Assembly: GCF_012720115.1 (NCBI RefSeq)
Contig: NZ_VNWN01000006.1
Span: 124,001 to 188,000, forward strand
Direction of reading: 5' to 3'
From: Sneathiella chinensis
GTDB taxonomy: Bacteria > Pseudomonadota > Alphaproteobacteria > Sneathiellales > Sneathiellaceae
Length of the DNA stretch: 64,000 bases
The notes beneath the pieces are model-generated. The model did not search any database. It was given only the letters and a program-made list of their open reading frames with translations, and was not told where the DNA came from. The position numbers and the translations under genes are program-made. The first letter of the stretch is position 1; each line of letters starts with the position of its first letter. Below are positions 45,642 through 54,964 of the stretch, in pieces.

Positions 45642-45848
45642 TTTCACCTCTGGGTCATCGGGAAGGGGACTGTTCCCGCTTCCAATTCTGATTTTGCTGA
45701 TGTTTATATTTATACGGCTGCCCACATGCAAGAATCTATTTAGCCCGCTTTGCGGCAGGGATCAGGATTGAATTTGCGGCCTTTCAGACAAAATGGTAGA
45801 AGCCGTTGGGTTTTCTTTTGACCAACGTTCAATTTTCTCGGTGAATTT
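45642..45848. other. Divergent promoter region trhO/uup
   Basis: 207 bases without a gene. It holds the promoters of trhO and uup; TTGACCAACGTTCAA at about 45818 resembles half of a RutR box but lacks the second arm. No other structure was found. Confidence 0.5.
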
Positions 45849-47684
45849 ATGGCTGCTCCCATTCTGGCATTACAAGACGCACGTGTGACCTTCGGCGGGG
45901 GGGACCTGTTCAAGGGCATCTCCCTCAGTGTAGAGCCGGGAATGCGCATTGCGCTGGTCGGGCGGAACGGGTCCGGGAAATCGACCTTGCTGAAAACGAT
46001 CGCCGGGGTTCTGGAACTGGATGGCGGGGATCGCTTCCTGCAGGCCGGAACCCGCGTGGGATACCTGCACCAGCAGCCTGAAATCGTGCCCGGCCGGACC
46101 GTGTTCGAGCAGGTCTCGCAAGGGGTGCCTGAGGAAATGAAACAGACCGGGGCGGAAACCGGTTATCTGGTGGATCAGGTTCTGGACGGCGTCGGTATTG
46201 ATGGCAGTCGCCTTTTGGAAACCCTGTCCGGCGGGGAGGCGCGCCGTGTTGCGCTGGCCGAGGCGCTGGTGGCGGACCCGGATGTGTTGCTGCTGGATGA
46301 GCCGACCAACCATCTGGATATCAAGACAATCCTGTGGCTGGAAGACGAATTGAAAACCTTCCGGGGGGCCTTGTTGATCATCAGCCATGACCGGCAGTTC
46401 CTGAAAAACCTTACCAACCGCCTGTTCTGGTTGGACCGGGGGGTGCTGCGGACCCACGGCAAGGGCTTCGCCGCCTTTGAGGAATGGTCCGAGGAAATCC
46501 TGCGGAGCGAAGAGGTCGAGCTTCGCAAGATGGACAAGAAAATCGCCGAGGAAACCGACTGGTCCCGCAAGGGGATCACCGCCCGCCGGGCCCGGAACGA
46601 AGGCCGCCTGCGGGCGCTGAACCGGTTGCGGGCAGAACGGTCGGAACGTACGGCCCGAACCGGCAACGCACGTCTGGAAGTATCCGCCGGAGCGAAAAGC
46701 GGCAAGGTGGTCGTGGAAGCCGAGGGGATCAGTAAAAGTTATGTTGACGCCAACGGGCAGGAAAAGAATGTGATCCGCAATTTTTCCACCCGGATCATGC
46801 GCGGCGACCGGGTCGGGATCATCGGCCCCAACGGGGCGGGCAAGACGACGTTGCTGAACCTGTTGATGGGGAAAATACCGCCCACCACGGGCGAGGTAAA
46901 GCTGGGCACCAACCTGACGCCAGCCATTTTCGATCAGCAACGGGAAAGCCTCGACCCTGAGGAAAGCCTGTGGGATACGCTGGCCGATCCGGGCAGCGGA
47001 CAGTTGATGGTGCGCGGCGAAGTGCGCCATGTGGTGGCCTATCTGCGGGATTTCCTGTTCGAGGATAAACAGGCCAAAAGCCCTGTGAAATCCCTGTCCG
47101 GCGGTGAAAAGAACCGGCTTTTGCTGGCCAAGCTGCTGGCGCGGGAAAGTAACCTTCTGGTGCTGGACGAACCGACCAACGATTTGGATATGGAAACGCT
47201 GGACCTGTTGCAGGACATGCTCAGTGACTATGACGGGACGTTGATCATCATCAGCCATGATCGTGAGTTTCTGGACCAGCTTGTCACATCGGTGATCGCC
47301 CTTGAGGAAGATGGCAACATTGCCGAATATGTGGGCGGCTATACGGATTATGTGCGCCAACGCAAGGGCGGCCCGGAAACGGGCGTGAAGAAAGCGGAAA
47401 AACCGGCAAAGGCAAGTGAGCCCAAGGCAGAAAAGCCCAAGGCCCGCACGAAACTGTCCTACAAGGACCAGCGGGATCTGGACCTTATGCCCGGCGTCAT
47501 CGAGGGGCTGGAGCAGGAGATCGCAAAGCTGGAAGCGGAGTTGGCCGACCCGGAACTGTTTACAAAATCACCGGAGAAGTTCCAGAAAATCGCCGATACC
47601 CTATCCGGAAAGAAAGAGGAACTGGACGCCGCGGAAGAACGCTGGCTGGAACTGGAAATCCTTCAGGAAGCCCTGTCTACCTGA
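45849..47684 (+). CDS. uup: ABC-F family ATPase Uup
   Basis: 611 residues with two ABC domains: Walker A GRNGSGKSTLLKTI and GPNGAGKTTLLNLL, signatures LSGGEARRVAL and LSGGEKNRLLL, Walker B LLLDEPTNHLD and LVLDEPTNDLD, joined by a long charged linker. The C-terminal coiled coil (KLSYKDQRDLDLMPGVIEGLEQEI onwards) is the DNA-binding tail typical of Uup. It is soluble and acts at the ribosome and on branched DNA intermediates in relatives. Convergent with rutR. Confidence 0.93.
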   Translation: MAAPILALQDARVTFGGGDLFKGISLSVEPGMRIALVGRNGSGKSTLLKTIAGVLELDGGDRFLQAGTRVGYLHQQPEIVPGRTVFEQVSQGVPEEMKQTGAETGYLVDQVLDGVGIDGSRLLETLSGGEARRVALAEALVADPDVLLLDEPTNHLDIKTILWLEDELKTFRGALLIISHDRQFLKNLTNRLFWLDRGVLRTHGKGFAAFEEWSEEILRSEEVELRKMDKKIAEETDWSRKGITARRARNEGRLRALNRLRAERSERTARTGNARLEVSAGAKSGKVVVEAEGISKSYVDANGQEKNVIRNFSTRIMRGDRVGIIGPNGAGKTTLLNLLMGKIPPTTGEVKLGTNLTPAIFDQQRESLDPEESLWDTLADPGSGQLMVRGEVRHVVAYLRDFLFEDKQAKSPVKSLSGGEKNRLLLAKLLARESNLLVLDEPTNDLDMETLDLLQDMLSDYDGTLIIISHDREFLDQLVTSVIALEEDGNIAEYVGGYTDYVRQRKGGPETGVKKAEKPAKASEPKAEKPKARTKLSYKDQRDLDLMPGVIEGLEQEIAKLEAELADPELFTKSPEKFQKIADTLSGKKEELDAAEERWLELEILQEALST

Positions 47685-47705
47685 CGGGGAGGGCGCGAAA
47701 GGGCG

Positions 47706-48389
47706 CTATACCGTCAGGGGCATTTCCGTCGCATGGCGGCGGCTTGGCAGGGGAAGCAGGCCGCAGGTCCTCAGAACCGTGGAAATGATGGCATCGGTTG
47801 CCTTGTCAAAATCCGCGTCCTGCAGCCCGTCCTGACGGCCGAGGACGGACGCCCACTGAACCTCGAAATCCGCCCAGGTCTGGGTCATGGCCCAGATATG
47901 GAAAATCAGGCGTTTGCTGTCGACAGGGGCCATTTTTCCCTGCTCGACCCACATGTCCAGAATGGCGGCCTTGCTTTCGACCCAGTCTTTGAGGTCTCCC
48001 TCCAGATAGGGTTTGATGCGCGGGGCGCCCCGGATCAGTTCATTGGCAAAGACCCGCGACGCTTCTGGCCGGGTGCGAGACAGGTCCATCTTGGCGCGGA
48101 TGTAATCGGCAAGGGTTGAGGCCGGATCGTCGTTCGCCGTGATTTCCCGGAACGAGGAAAGCCACAACGCCACAATGTCATCGACAACGGCCCGGTACAG
48201 CTTGGCCTTGGTCCCAAAATAATAATGGATGTTGGCTTTTGGCAGGCCCGCCTCTTCGGCGATGGAGGCAGTCGTTGCCCCGCGAAAGCCGTTCTGCGCG
48301 AAGACCTTTTCCGCCGCCTTCATGATGCGCTTTTCATTTTCCTGTCGGATACGGCCTTGCCCGTTCCCGTCCGTGGAGATGTCCTGCAT
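47706..48389 (-). CDS. rutR: TetR-family regulator of pyrimidine catabolism, RutR type
   Basis: 227 residues. An N-terminal helix-turn-helix (RIMKAAEKVFAQNGFRGATTASIAEEAGLPKANIHYYFGTKAKLY) with the near-invariant YYFGTK motif is followed by a ligand domain with the RutR-like ASRVFANELIRGAP and WAMTQTWADFEVQW. RutR of E. coli binds uracil or thymine and releases DNA. Three copies of its operator occur in this window, one of them in this gene's own promoter 85 bases upstream, so autoregulation is likely. The C-terminal 20 residues are a non-conserved tail. Confidence 0.88.
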   Translation of the reverse strand: MQDISTDGNGQGRIRQENEKRIMKAAEKVFAQNGFRGATTASIAEEAGLPKANIHYYFGTKAKLYRAVVDDIVALWLSSFREITANDDPASTLADYIRAKMDLSRTRPEASRVFANELIRGAPRIKPYLEGDLKDWVESKAAILDMWVEQGKMAPVDSKRLIFHIWAMTQTWADFEVQWASVLGRQDGLQDADFDKATDAIISTVLRTCGLLPLPSRRHATEMPLTV

Positions 48390-48460
48390 ACCGATAACCC
48401 GCCTTTCGCCGCGAATGCGCCCCTGTCGAAAGACAACAGGAACGCGAGAGCGGTTCGTAT

Positions 48461-48489
48461 ATTTTAAACTTACCTGACCAAATGGTCAA
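48461..48489 (-). promoter_or_regulatory. Predicted rutR promoter
   Basis: On the minus strand TTGACC (48484-48489), 17-base spacer and TAAAAT (48461-48466). The -35 box is part of the RutR palindrome, so bound repressor would block polymerase. Confidence 0.7.
48474..48489. promoter_or_regulatory. RutR operator 1
   Basis: CTGACCAAATGGTCAA matches the E. coli RutR consensus TTGACCA-N2-TGGTCAA in all but one of its fixed positions. It overlaps the -35 of the rutR promoter. Confidence 0.8.
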
Positions 48490-49141
48490 TTCTTGCAGAA
48501 AGCGAATATATCAGGATCTTAATGGACCATTCAGGCGAATAAAATAAGATCAAAACAGAACGCGGAAAGTGCCCCTTAGAATTGAAAGGGGCATTACTTC
48601 GCCAATCCGGTCCTAAAAAGCCAGAAAACCTGTGTATAAAATTAGTAAAAAATAATATTATAATGTGAATTTTATTTAGATTTACTCTTATTCGTTGAAA
48701 TATATTGCATTTTTCACACATATCGATTTTCTTTATAAGAACATAAAGTGAACATATGGACGAAAGTGAGGCCCCCTATGAAATTCAGGCTAGTAAATTC
48801 AGGGCCTCTTTTATCCCTTCGTTGTGATTTTTCGCCCTTAAAATCAGGGTGCCCCTTTCCACGGACGGGGAGATGATGGGCAGGGGCCATCTGTACCGTT
48901 ATTGGTACAAATCATGAACATTTTTTGGGGCGAAAACCGGCAAAAAGGGGATCAGGCGGGAAGGTAATCATACGGGGGAGGGTCAATTTTGCGTGATATT
49001 TTTCTGATTAAGGATTCGCTTTATAATGGCATTTTATGCCGGGACGCGGGTTTCTTATCTGGCGGTTTGGTGGATTGGGGCCGCTTGGCAGGCTATGGGA
49101 ATGGCACTTTTTCAGGGGGTTGAGTTAATATTCGAAAAAAC
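48490..49141. other. Long AT-rich non-coding region between rutR and preT
   Basis: About 650 bases with no convincing coding frame. Visible structures are a stem-loop TGCCCCTT/AAGGGGCA (48570-48593), and GAGGCCC/GGGCCTC (48768-48774 with 48802-48808) followed by TTTTAT, whose 27-base loop contains a direct repeat AAATTCAGG (48781-48789 and 48796-48804). TATAAT at 49022-49027 may be a -10 box. A small RNA or a long leader cannot be excluded. Confidence 0.5.
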
Positions 49142-49157
49142 TTGACCGTTTGGTCAG
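49142..49157. promoter_or_regulatory. RutR operator 2, upstream of preT
   Basis: TTGACCGTTTGGTCAG, again the RutR-type palindrome with one change in each arm, 52 bases before the preT ATG. Possible promoter boxes overlap it: TTGGTC with TATTAA at 18 bases, or TTGACT (49161) with TATCAA at 18 bases; I cannot decide between them. Confidence 0.8.
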
Positions 49158-49209
49158 ATTTTGACTACCTTCATATTAACAAAATATCAAATTCGGCCAT
49201 GAGCCGATC

Positions 49210-50586
49210 ATGTCTAACTGGGCTGGGGAAAGAAAGATGGGTGATATCGCAGGTATCGCGGCGGGACGTTTGTCCGTCGACGAGCTGTCGAAGAATTTCG
49301 ACGACATGTATCCGGCACTGGATTCCAAAACCGCCGGGATCGAGGCAAGCAGGTGTTACTTCTGTTATGACGCTCCCTGTATGGAAGCCTGCCCCACGGG
49401 GATTGATATCCCGAACTTCATTCGCAAGATCCAGACCGGCAATTACCGGGGATCGGCACTGGACATCCTGACAGAGAATATCATGGGCGGGGCCTGTGCG
49501 CGGGTGTGCCCGACGGAAATCCTGTGTGAGGAGGCTTGCGTTCGCACCGCGCAGGAAGACAGGCCCGTCACCATCGGCCGCTTGCAACGCTTTTCCACTG
49601 ACTGGTTGATGGAAACGGGGGAGCAGCCGTTCGAGCGGGCCGCGCCAACGGGCAAGACCGTTGCTGTGGTGGGGGCTGGGCCGGCCGGACTTGCCGCCGC
49701 CCACCGGCTGTCCATGCTGGGGCACGAGGTTGAGGTTTGCGAGGCCCGCCAGAAGGCCGGGGGCCTGAATGAATACGGGATTGCCGCCTATAAGGTGCCC
49801 CACGATTTCGCCCAACAGGAAGTGGATTTCATTCTCGGCCTTGGGGGGATCACGGTTCATTACGGTCAGGCCTTGGGGCAAGAGGTGACACTGGCCGGGT
49901 TGCGGGATCGCTATGATGCGGTTTTCCTTGGGCTTGGCCTTGGGGCTGTGCGGGCGCTTGGTCTTGCCGATGAACAGGTTGAAGGGGTTTATAACGCGGT
50001 CGATTACATCGCTGCCCTGCGCCAGTCGGATACCAAGGCCGATATCCCGGTAGGCCGCAAGGTTGTGGTGATTGGGGGCGGCAATACGGCAGTGGATATC
50101 GCGGTCCAGACAAAGCGACTGGGGGCGGAGGATGTGACGCTGGTATATCGGCGCGGCGCCGACGCCATGAGCGCCACCCCCCATGAACAGCATTATGCCC
50201 AGACTAACGGGGTGAAAATCAAGCATTGGGCCAAGCCGGCCTCGTTGCAGGTTGCCGGGGGTGTCGTGACCGGGGTCGGGTTCGAATATACCGAACTGGA
50301 CCCGGACGGGCGTCTGATCGGAACCGGCGAGACTTTCACCCTTGAAGCGAACATGGTGTTCAAGGCCATTGGACAGGTTTTCATCCCGGACCCGGTGACG
50401 GAAAGCGCCGCCTGCCTTGAACTGGCGGAGGGGCGCATCGCCGTCGGGGACGGCGGGGCAACCTCCATCCCCGGTGTTTTCGCCGGGGGGGACTGCGTCT
50501 CCGGGGGCGAGGATCTGACCGTTGCCGCCGTTCAGGATGGCAAGCTGGCGGCCCATGCCATCAACGATTATCTGGCGAACCGATAA
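49210..50586 (+). CDS. preT: NAD-dependent dihydropyrimidine dehydrogenase, electron-transfer subunit PreT
   Basis: 458 residues. The N-terminal domain has two Cys quartets for [4Fe-4S] clusters (Cys 49, 52, 57, 61 and 96, 100, 106, 110). FAD binding is shown by TVAVVGAGPAGLAAAHRL and NAD binding by VVIGGGNTAVDIAVQ. With PreA it reduces uracil and thymine to the 5,6-dihydro forms, the first step of the reductive pathway. It resembles the glutamate synthase small subunit, but the preA neighbour settles the role. An ATG at 49237 has a better GGGGAAAG upstream and may be the true start. Gap to preA 13 bases. Confidence 0.93.
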   Translation: MSNWAGERKMGDIAGIAAGRLSVDELSKNFDDMYPALDSKTAGIEASRCYFCYDAPCMEACPTGIDIPNFIRKIQTGNYRGSALDILTENIMGGACARVCPTEILCEEACVRTAQEDRPVTIGRLQRFSTDWLMETGEQPFERAAPTGKTVAVVGAGPAGLAAAHRLSMLGHEVEVCEARQKAGGLNEYGIAAYKVPHDFAQQEVDFILGLGGITVHYGQALGQEVTLAGLRDRYDAVFLGLGLGAVRALGLADEQVEGVYNAVDYIAALRQSDTKADIPVGRKVVVIGGGNTAVDIAVQTKRLGAEDVTLVYRRGADAMSATPHEQHYAQTNGVKIKHWAKPASLQVAGGVVTGVGFEYTELDPDGRLIGTGETFTLEANMVFKAIGQVFIPDPVTESAACLELAEGRIAVGDGGATSIPGVFAGGDCVSGGEDLTVAAVQDGKLAAHAINDYLANR

Positions 50587-50599
50587 GGGGGAGAGCAGA

Positions 50600-51874
50600 A
50601 TGGCTGATATTTCATACAATTTCGCAGGAATTAAAACGCCCAATCCCTTCTGGCTGGCCAGTGCCCCGCCGACGGACAAGGAATATAACGTGGTCCGCGC
50701 CTTTGAGGCCGGATGGGGCGGTGTGGTCTGGAAAACCCTGGGGGAAGACCCGCCGGTGGTGAATGTGTCCTCCCGCTATGGTGCGGTCAACCTGAACGGC
50801 CAGCGCATGATGGGGCTGAACAATATCGAGCTGATTACGGATCGGCCGCTGGATGTCAATCTGGAGGAAATCACCCGCGTCAAGAAGGACTGGCCGGACC
50901 GGGCCATGGTGGTTTCCCTGATGGTCCCGTGCGAGGAAGGGCCGTGGCAGAAAATTCTGGGCCGGGTTGCGGAAACCGGTGCCGACGGGGTGGAACTGAA
51001 TTTCGGCTGCCCCCACGGCATGTCGGAACGGGGGATGGGGGCGGCCGTCGGTCAGGTGCCCGAATATGTTCAGATGGTCACCGAATGGTGCAAGAAACAT
51101 ACGGACATGCCGGTGATCGTCAAGCTGACCCCCAATATCACCGATATCCGCACATCGGCGCGGGCGGCGGTGAACGGAGGGGCGGATGCGGTTTCCCTGA
51201 TCAATACCATCAATTCTATCGTCAATATCGACCTTGATATCATGGCCCCAACCCCGACCGTGGACGGCAAGGGAGCCCATGGCGGCTATTGCGGACCGGC
51301 GGTCAAGCCCATTGCCCTTAACATGGTGGCGGAAATCGCCCGTGATCCTGACTGCAACGGGATTGCCATGTCCGGGATCGGGGGCATTTCCAACTGGCGC
51401 GACGCGGCGGAGTTTATCTCGCTGGGGTGCGGCACGGTACAGGTCTGTACAGCGGCCATGCACCGGGGGTTCAAGATCGTCGATGACATGAAGACCGGCC
51501 TTGCCAACTGGATGGATGCCAAGGGGTACAAGACGCTGGACGATTTCCGGGGGCTGGCCTCGGCCAATGTCACGGACTGGAACCAGCTCAACATGAACTA
51601 CGACATCAAGGCCCGGATCAATCAGGATCTCTGTATCAAGTGCGGCCTGTGCCATATCGCCTGTGAGGATACGTCCCATCAGGCCATTGCCGCCGCCCGT
51701 GTGGCGGGAGACCGGCGTTATGAGGTGGTCGATCAGGAATGCGTCGGCTGTAACCTGTGTATGCATGTGTGCCCGGTGGATAACTGCATCACCATGGAGC
51801 GGGTCGACGAGGGGAAACCCTACATGAACTGGAACCAGGACCCGCGCAACCCCCACAGAACAGCGGCGGAATGA
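50600..51874 (+). CDS. preA: NAD-dependent dihydropyrimidine dehydrogenase, catalytic subunit PreA
   Basis: 424 residues from the ATG at 50600 (GGGGAGAG upstream). The FMN barrel is of the class 1/2 dihydroorotate dehydrogenase type: PNPFWLASAPPTDKEYNV, the substrate segment GVELNFGCPHGMSERGMG with the catalytic Cys in the NFGCPH motif, and ISGIGGIS-like glycine loop. The last 80 residues are a ferredoxin-like domain with CIKCGLCHIAC and CVGCNLCMHVC. It reduces the pyrimidine ring with electrons from PreT. Ends 10 bases before the M20 gene. Confidence 0.95.
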   Translation: MADISYNFAGIKTPNPFWLASAPPTDKEYNVVRAFEAGWGGVVWKTLGEDPPVVNVSSRYGAVNLNGQRMMGLNNIELITDRPLDVNLEEITRVKKDWPDRAMVVSLMVPCEEGPWQKILGRVAETGADGVELNFGCPHGMSERGMGAAVGQVPEYVQMVTEWCKKHTDMPVIVKLTPNITDIRTSARAAVNGGADAVSLINTINSIVNIDLDIMAPTPTVDGKGAHGGYCGPAVKPIALNMVAEIARDPDCNGIAMSGIGGISNWRDAAEFISLGCGTVQVCTAAMHRGFKIVDDMKTGLANWMDAKGYKTLDDFRGLASANVTDWNQLNMNYDIKARINQDLCIKCGLCHIACEDTSHQAIAAARVAGDRRYEVVDQECVGCNLCMHVCPVDNCITMERVDEGKPYMNWNQDPRNPHRTAAE

Positions 51875-51884
51875 GGGAAAAATA

Positions 51885-53120
51885 ATGAAAAACATGAATG
51901 TAACCGGGGATCGTCTTTGGGACAGCCTGATGGAAATGGCCAAGATTGGCGGGACGGAAAAGGGCGGGTGCTGCCGTTTGGCCCTGACCGATCTGGACCG
52001 GCAGGGGCGCGATTTGTTCGTGAAATGGTGTGAACAGGCTGGCTGCACCATCAAGGTGGACAAGATGGGGAATATCTTTGCCCGCCGCGCTGGCGAGGAT
52101 GACAGCCTGCCCCCGGTCATGATGGGATCGCATCTGGATACCCAGCCCACCGGCGGGAAATATGACGGTGTTTTCGGGGTGCTGGCCGGTCTGGAAGTGG
52201 TGCGGACGCTGAACGATTACGGGGTGCGGACCCGCCACCCGGTCGAGGTGGCCGTCTGGACCAACGAGGAAGGATCGCGTTTTGCGCCGGCCATGGTGGC
52301 CTCGGGTGTGTTTGCGGGGGTGTTCGATCTGGATTATGGGCTCAGCCGGGCCGATCTGGATGGCAAGACCATGGGCGAGGAGTTGGCCCGGATCGGTTAT
52401 GCGGGCGAGGAAGAGGTCGGCGGGCGCGAGATCAAGGCCTTCTTTGAAGCCCATATCGAGCAGGGCCCGATCCTTGAGCATGAAGAAAAGACAATCGGTG
52501 TGGTCAAGGGGGCGCAGGGGCAGCGCTGGTATGAAATCACGGTGACCGGGCAGGAGGCTCATGCGGGTCCCACCCCCATGGCGCGCCGCAAGGATGCGCT
52601 TGTCGCTGCCTCGAAAATCGTGACCGAGGTCAACCGGATCGGACTGGACAACCAGCCCTATGCCTGTGCCACCGTGGGGCTTTTGAATTGCAGTCCCAAT
52701 TCCCGCAACACCATTCCGGGAGAGGTGTTCTTTACCGTTGATTTCCGCCACCCGGATGATGCCATCCTGTCCAGGATGGATCAGGAACTTCGGGCCTATG
52801 CGAACAAGATCGCAGAGGAAGGCGGCTTTGACATGGCGTTCGAGCAAATCTGGTATTCTCCGCCTGTGGAGTTCGATGCCGATTGCGTGAACGCGGTTCG
52901 GACCGGTGCGGATATAGCAGGTTATGCTCATATGGACATTATCTCCGGGGCAGGGCATGATGCCTGCTACATCAACCGGGTGGCCCCGACAGGCATGATC
53001 TTTGTTCCGTGTGAAAACGGGATCAGTCACAACGAAGAGGAAGAGGCGACACCGGAAGATCTGGCCGCAGGCTGCAATGTCTTGCTGCATGCGGTGGTGG
53101 AACGGGCAACCGTCGCCTGA
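51885..53120 (+). CDS. Zn-dependent M20-family N-carbamoyl amidohydrolase (beta-ureidopropionase/HyuC type)
   Basis: 411 residues. The bimetal site is visible as His83 (GSHLDTQPTGG), Asp94 (KYDGVFG) and Glu128-Glu129 (TNEEGSRF), with later His in AHAGPTPM and HNEEEEAT. This is the hydantoinase/carbamoylase branch of M20. In the preTA context it should hydrolyse N-carbamoyl-beta-alanine (and the beta-aminoisobutyrate analogue) to the beta-amino acid, CO2 and ammonia. A second, unrelated enzyme for the same step is encoded at 63.2 kb, so one of the two may act on another carbamoyl compound. Confidence 0.9.
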   Translation: MKNMNVTGDRLWDSLMEMAKIGGTEKGGCCRLALTDLDRQGRDLFVKWCEQAGCTIKVDKMGNIFARRAGEDDSLPPVMMGSHLDTQPTGGKYDGVFGVLAGLEVVRTLNDYGVRTRHPVEVAVWTNEEGSRFAPAMVASGVFAGVFDLDYGLSRADLDGKTMGEELARIGYAGEEEVGGREIKAFFEAHIEQGPILEHEEKTIGVVKGAQGQRWYEITVTGQEAHAGPTPMARRKDALVAASKIVTEVNRIGLDNQPYACATVGLLNCSPNSRNTIPGEVFFTVDFRHPDDAILSRMDQELRAYANKIAEEGGFDMAFEQIWYSPPVEFDADCVNAVRTGADIAGYAHMDIISGAGHDACYINRVAPTGMIFVPCENGISHNEEEEATPEDLAAGCNVLLHAVVERATVA

Positions 53121-53223
53121 TGGGAGACGATCAGGGGGAACGGCAAGGGGAAAACCCCGGCCAGACCCCTGACAGGGCGGCGCTGCCGAAGAGTAATCGA
53201 GTTCAACAGGGTAAGGCGTTGGG

Positions 53224-54054
53224 ATGCATCGAGCAGTCGGTTCCGATGACGGAACAGGTGTGGTGACCGCACCGGCAAAACCGGTCATAGAAATAGAAAA
53301 ACTTAATCTTGTCTTTCAGACACCGGATGCGCCGGTTCACGCCCTGTCGGATGTGGACCTGACCGTCAATGCCGGTGATTTTGTCTCATTTATCGGGCCG
53401 TCCGGTTGCGGCAAGACAACCCTGATGCGGGTGATCGCCGATCTGGAAACCCCGACAGGCGGACATATTTCCGTCAATGGCATGACCCCGAGAGAGGCCC
53501 GCGAACAGCGGGCCTATGGCTATGTGTTTCAGGCCCCGGCCTTGTATCCGTGGCGGACGGTGCGCAAGAATGTCATGTTGCCGCTGGAAATCATGGGGCT
53601 GGACAAGGCAGAGCAGGAGCGGCGGGCGCGGGACAATCTGGCGCTGGTCAATCTGGAAGGGTTTGAGAAGAAGTTCCCGTGGCAACTGTCCGGCGGGATG
53701 CAGCAGCGGGTTTCCATTGCCCGCGCCCTGTCGGTGGAGCCGGACCTTCTGTTGATGGACGAGCCGTTTGGGGCGCTGGATGAAATCACGCGGGACCACC
53801 TGAATGAACAACTGTTGCGGCTGTGGGACCAGACCGGGAAAACGGTGATTTTTGTCACCCACTCCATCCCGGAATCCGTGTTCCTGTCCTCCAAGATTGT
53901 GGTCATGTCGCCGCGGCCCGGAAAGATCATGGATGTGATCGATTGCGACCTTCCCCGGGACCGCAAGCTGGATATCCGCGAAACACCGGAATTTCTGGCC
54001 ATTGCCCACCGGGTGAGAGAGGGCCTCCGTGCGGGGCATTCCTATGATGACTGA
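53224..54054 (+). CDS. ABC transporter ATPase, nitrate/sulfonate/pyrimidine-precursor type
   Basis: 276 residues. Walker A GPSGCGKTTLMRVI, Q-loop YVFQAPALYPWRTVRKNV, signature QLSGGMQQRVSIARAL and Walker B LLLMDEPFGALDEITRD place it in the TauB/SsuB/ThiZ group. The start at 53224 has AAGG upstream; the first 20 residues are not conserved. It serves the two permeases and the THI5-like binding protein that follow, and is 103 bases after the M20 gene, probably on the same transcript. Confidence 0.93.
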   Translation: MHRAVGSDDGTGVVTAPAKPVIEIEKLNLVFQTPDAPVHALSDVDLTVNAGDFVSFIGPSGCGKTTLMRVIADLETPTGGHISVNGMTPREAREQRAYGYVFQAPALYPWRTVRKNVMLPLEIMGLDKAEQERRARDNLALVNLEGFEKKFPWQLSGGMQQRVSIARALSVEPDLLLMDEPFGALDEITRDHLNEQLLRLWDQTGKTVIFVTHSIPESVFLSSKIVVMSPRPGKIMDVIDCDLPRDRKLDIRETPEFLAIAHRVREGLRAGHSYDD

Positions 54055-54964
54055 GGCGGTGTTGCCAGCCAGCAGCGGGGGGGGCTGGTCGCGACTTTAT
54101 CAGGGGAAAACCATCCCGGTCCTGACGGTTCTGCTGTTCCTGTGTGCGATCTGGTATGCGGGGGCGGTGTATCTGAATTCCAGTGTGCTGATTTCCGGGT
54201 ATGAACGAAACAATGTGGAATGGGATGCGGGCCGTCTGGTGTCGGACGCGTGGGCGATGGAACGGCCCATCCTGCCAGCCCCCCACCAGATTGCCGAGGA
54301 AATCAACAAGACGGTCTTTCAGAAGAAAATCACCTCGAAACGCAGTCTGGTCTATCATGCGTGGGTGACGACCTCTGCCACCCTGCTGGGCTTTGCGTTC
54401 GGGGCGCTTTTGGGGATTATGCTGGCCGTCGGTATTGTCCATGTGCAGACGCTGGATCGCAGCCTGATGCCGTGGGTGATCGCGTCACAGACCATTCCCA
54501 TCCTTGCCATCGCCCCCATGATCATTGTGGTGCTGGGCAATATGGGGCTGACGGGAACCATCCCGAAATCCATCATTTCCATGTATCTCTGCTTTTTCCC
54601 GATCACCATCGGCATGGTCAAGGGGCTGCGCTCCCCGGATGTGTTGCAGCTTGACCTGATGCGCACCTACAGTGCCTCGACGGCGCAGGTTTTCTGGAAA
54701 TTAAGAGTGCCTGCGTCTGTTCCGTTCCTGTTTGCCAGTTTGAAGGTGGCCATTGCCATCAGTCTGGTCGGGGCCATCGTGGGCGAGTTGCCGACCGGCG
54801 CGGTTGCCGGGATTGGTGCCCGTTTGCTGGCCGGGTCCTATTACGGGCAGACAATCCAGATTTGGTCCGCGCTGATCGTGGCCTCGGTACTGGGGATGTT
54901 GCTGGTATTTCTGGTGTCCGTCATTGAAAGGCTGGTCATGAAAAAGATGGGGTATGGCACATGA
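54044..54964 (+). CDS. ABC transporter permease 1 of the THI5-type system
   Basis: 306 residues from the ATG at 54044, overlapping the ATPase gene; a GTG at 54029 with GAGAGG upstream is an alternative. One N-terminal span is followed by an unusual periplasmic segment (YERNNVEWDAGRLVSDAWAM) and then the six-span TauC/ThiX-type core, whose coupling region reads LMRTYSASTAQVFWKLRVPASVPFL. It overlaps permease 2 by 4 bases. Confidence 0.92.
   Translation: MMTEAVLPASSGGGWSRLYQGKTIPVLTVLLFLCAIWYAGAVYLNSSVLISGYERNNVEWDAGRLVSDAWAMERPILPAPHQIAEEINKTVFQKKITSKRSLVYHAWVTTSATLLGFAFGALLGIMLAVGIVHVQTLDRSLMPWVIASQTIPILAIAPMIIVVLGNMGLTGTIPKSIISMYLCFFPITIGMVKGLRSPDVLQLDLMRTYSASTAQVFWKLRVPASVPFLFASLKVAIAISLVGAIVGELPTGAVAGIGARLLAGSYYGQTIQIWSALIVASVLGMLLVFLVSVIERLVMKKMGYGT

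Noticed and set aside
45818-45832. TTGACCAACGTTCAA upstream of uup as a fourth RutR site
   Set aside because: Only the left arm matches; the right arm lacks TGGTCA and the gene has no link to pyrimidine use.
48470-48721. An 83-residue minus-strand frame in the gap upstream of rutR
   Set aside because: It covers the RutR operator and promoter and its composition follows the AT-rich DNA; no ribosome binding site.
49083-49110. A TGGCAC-like sigma-54 promoter upstream of preT
   Set aside because: TGGCAC is present but the TTGCA/T -12 element at the required spacing is missing.
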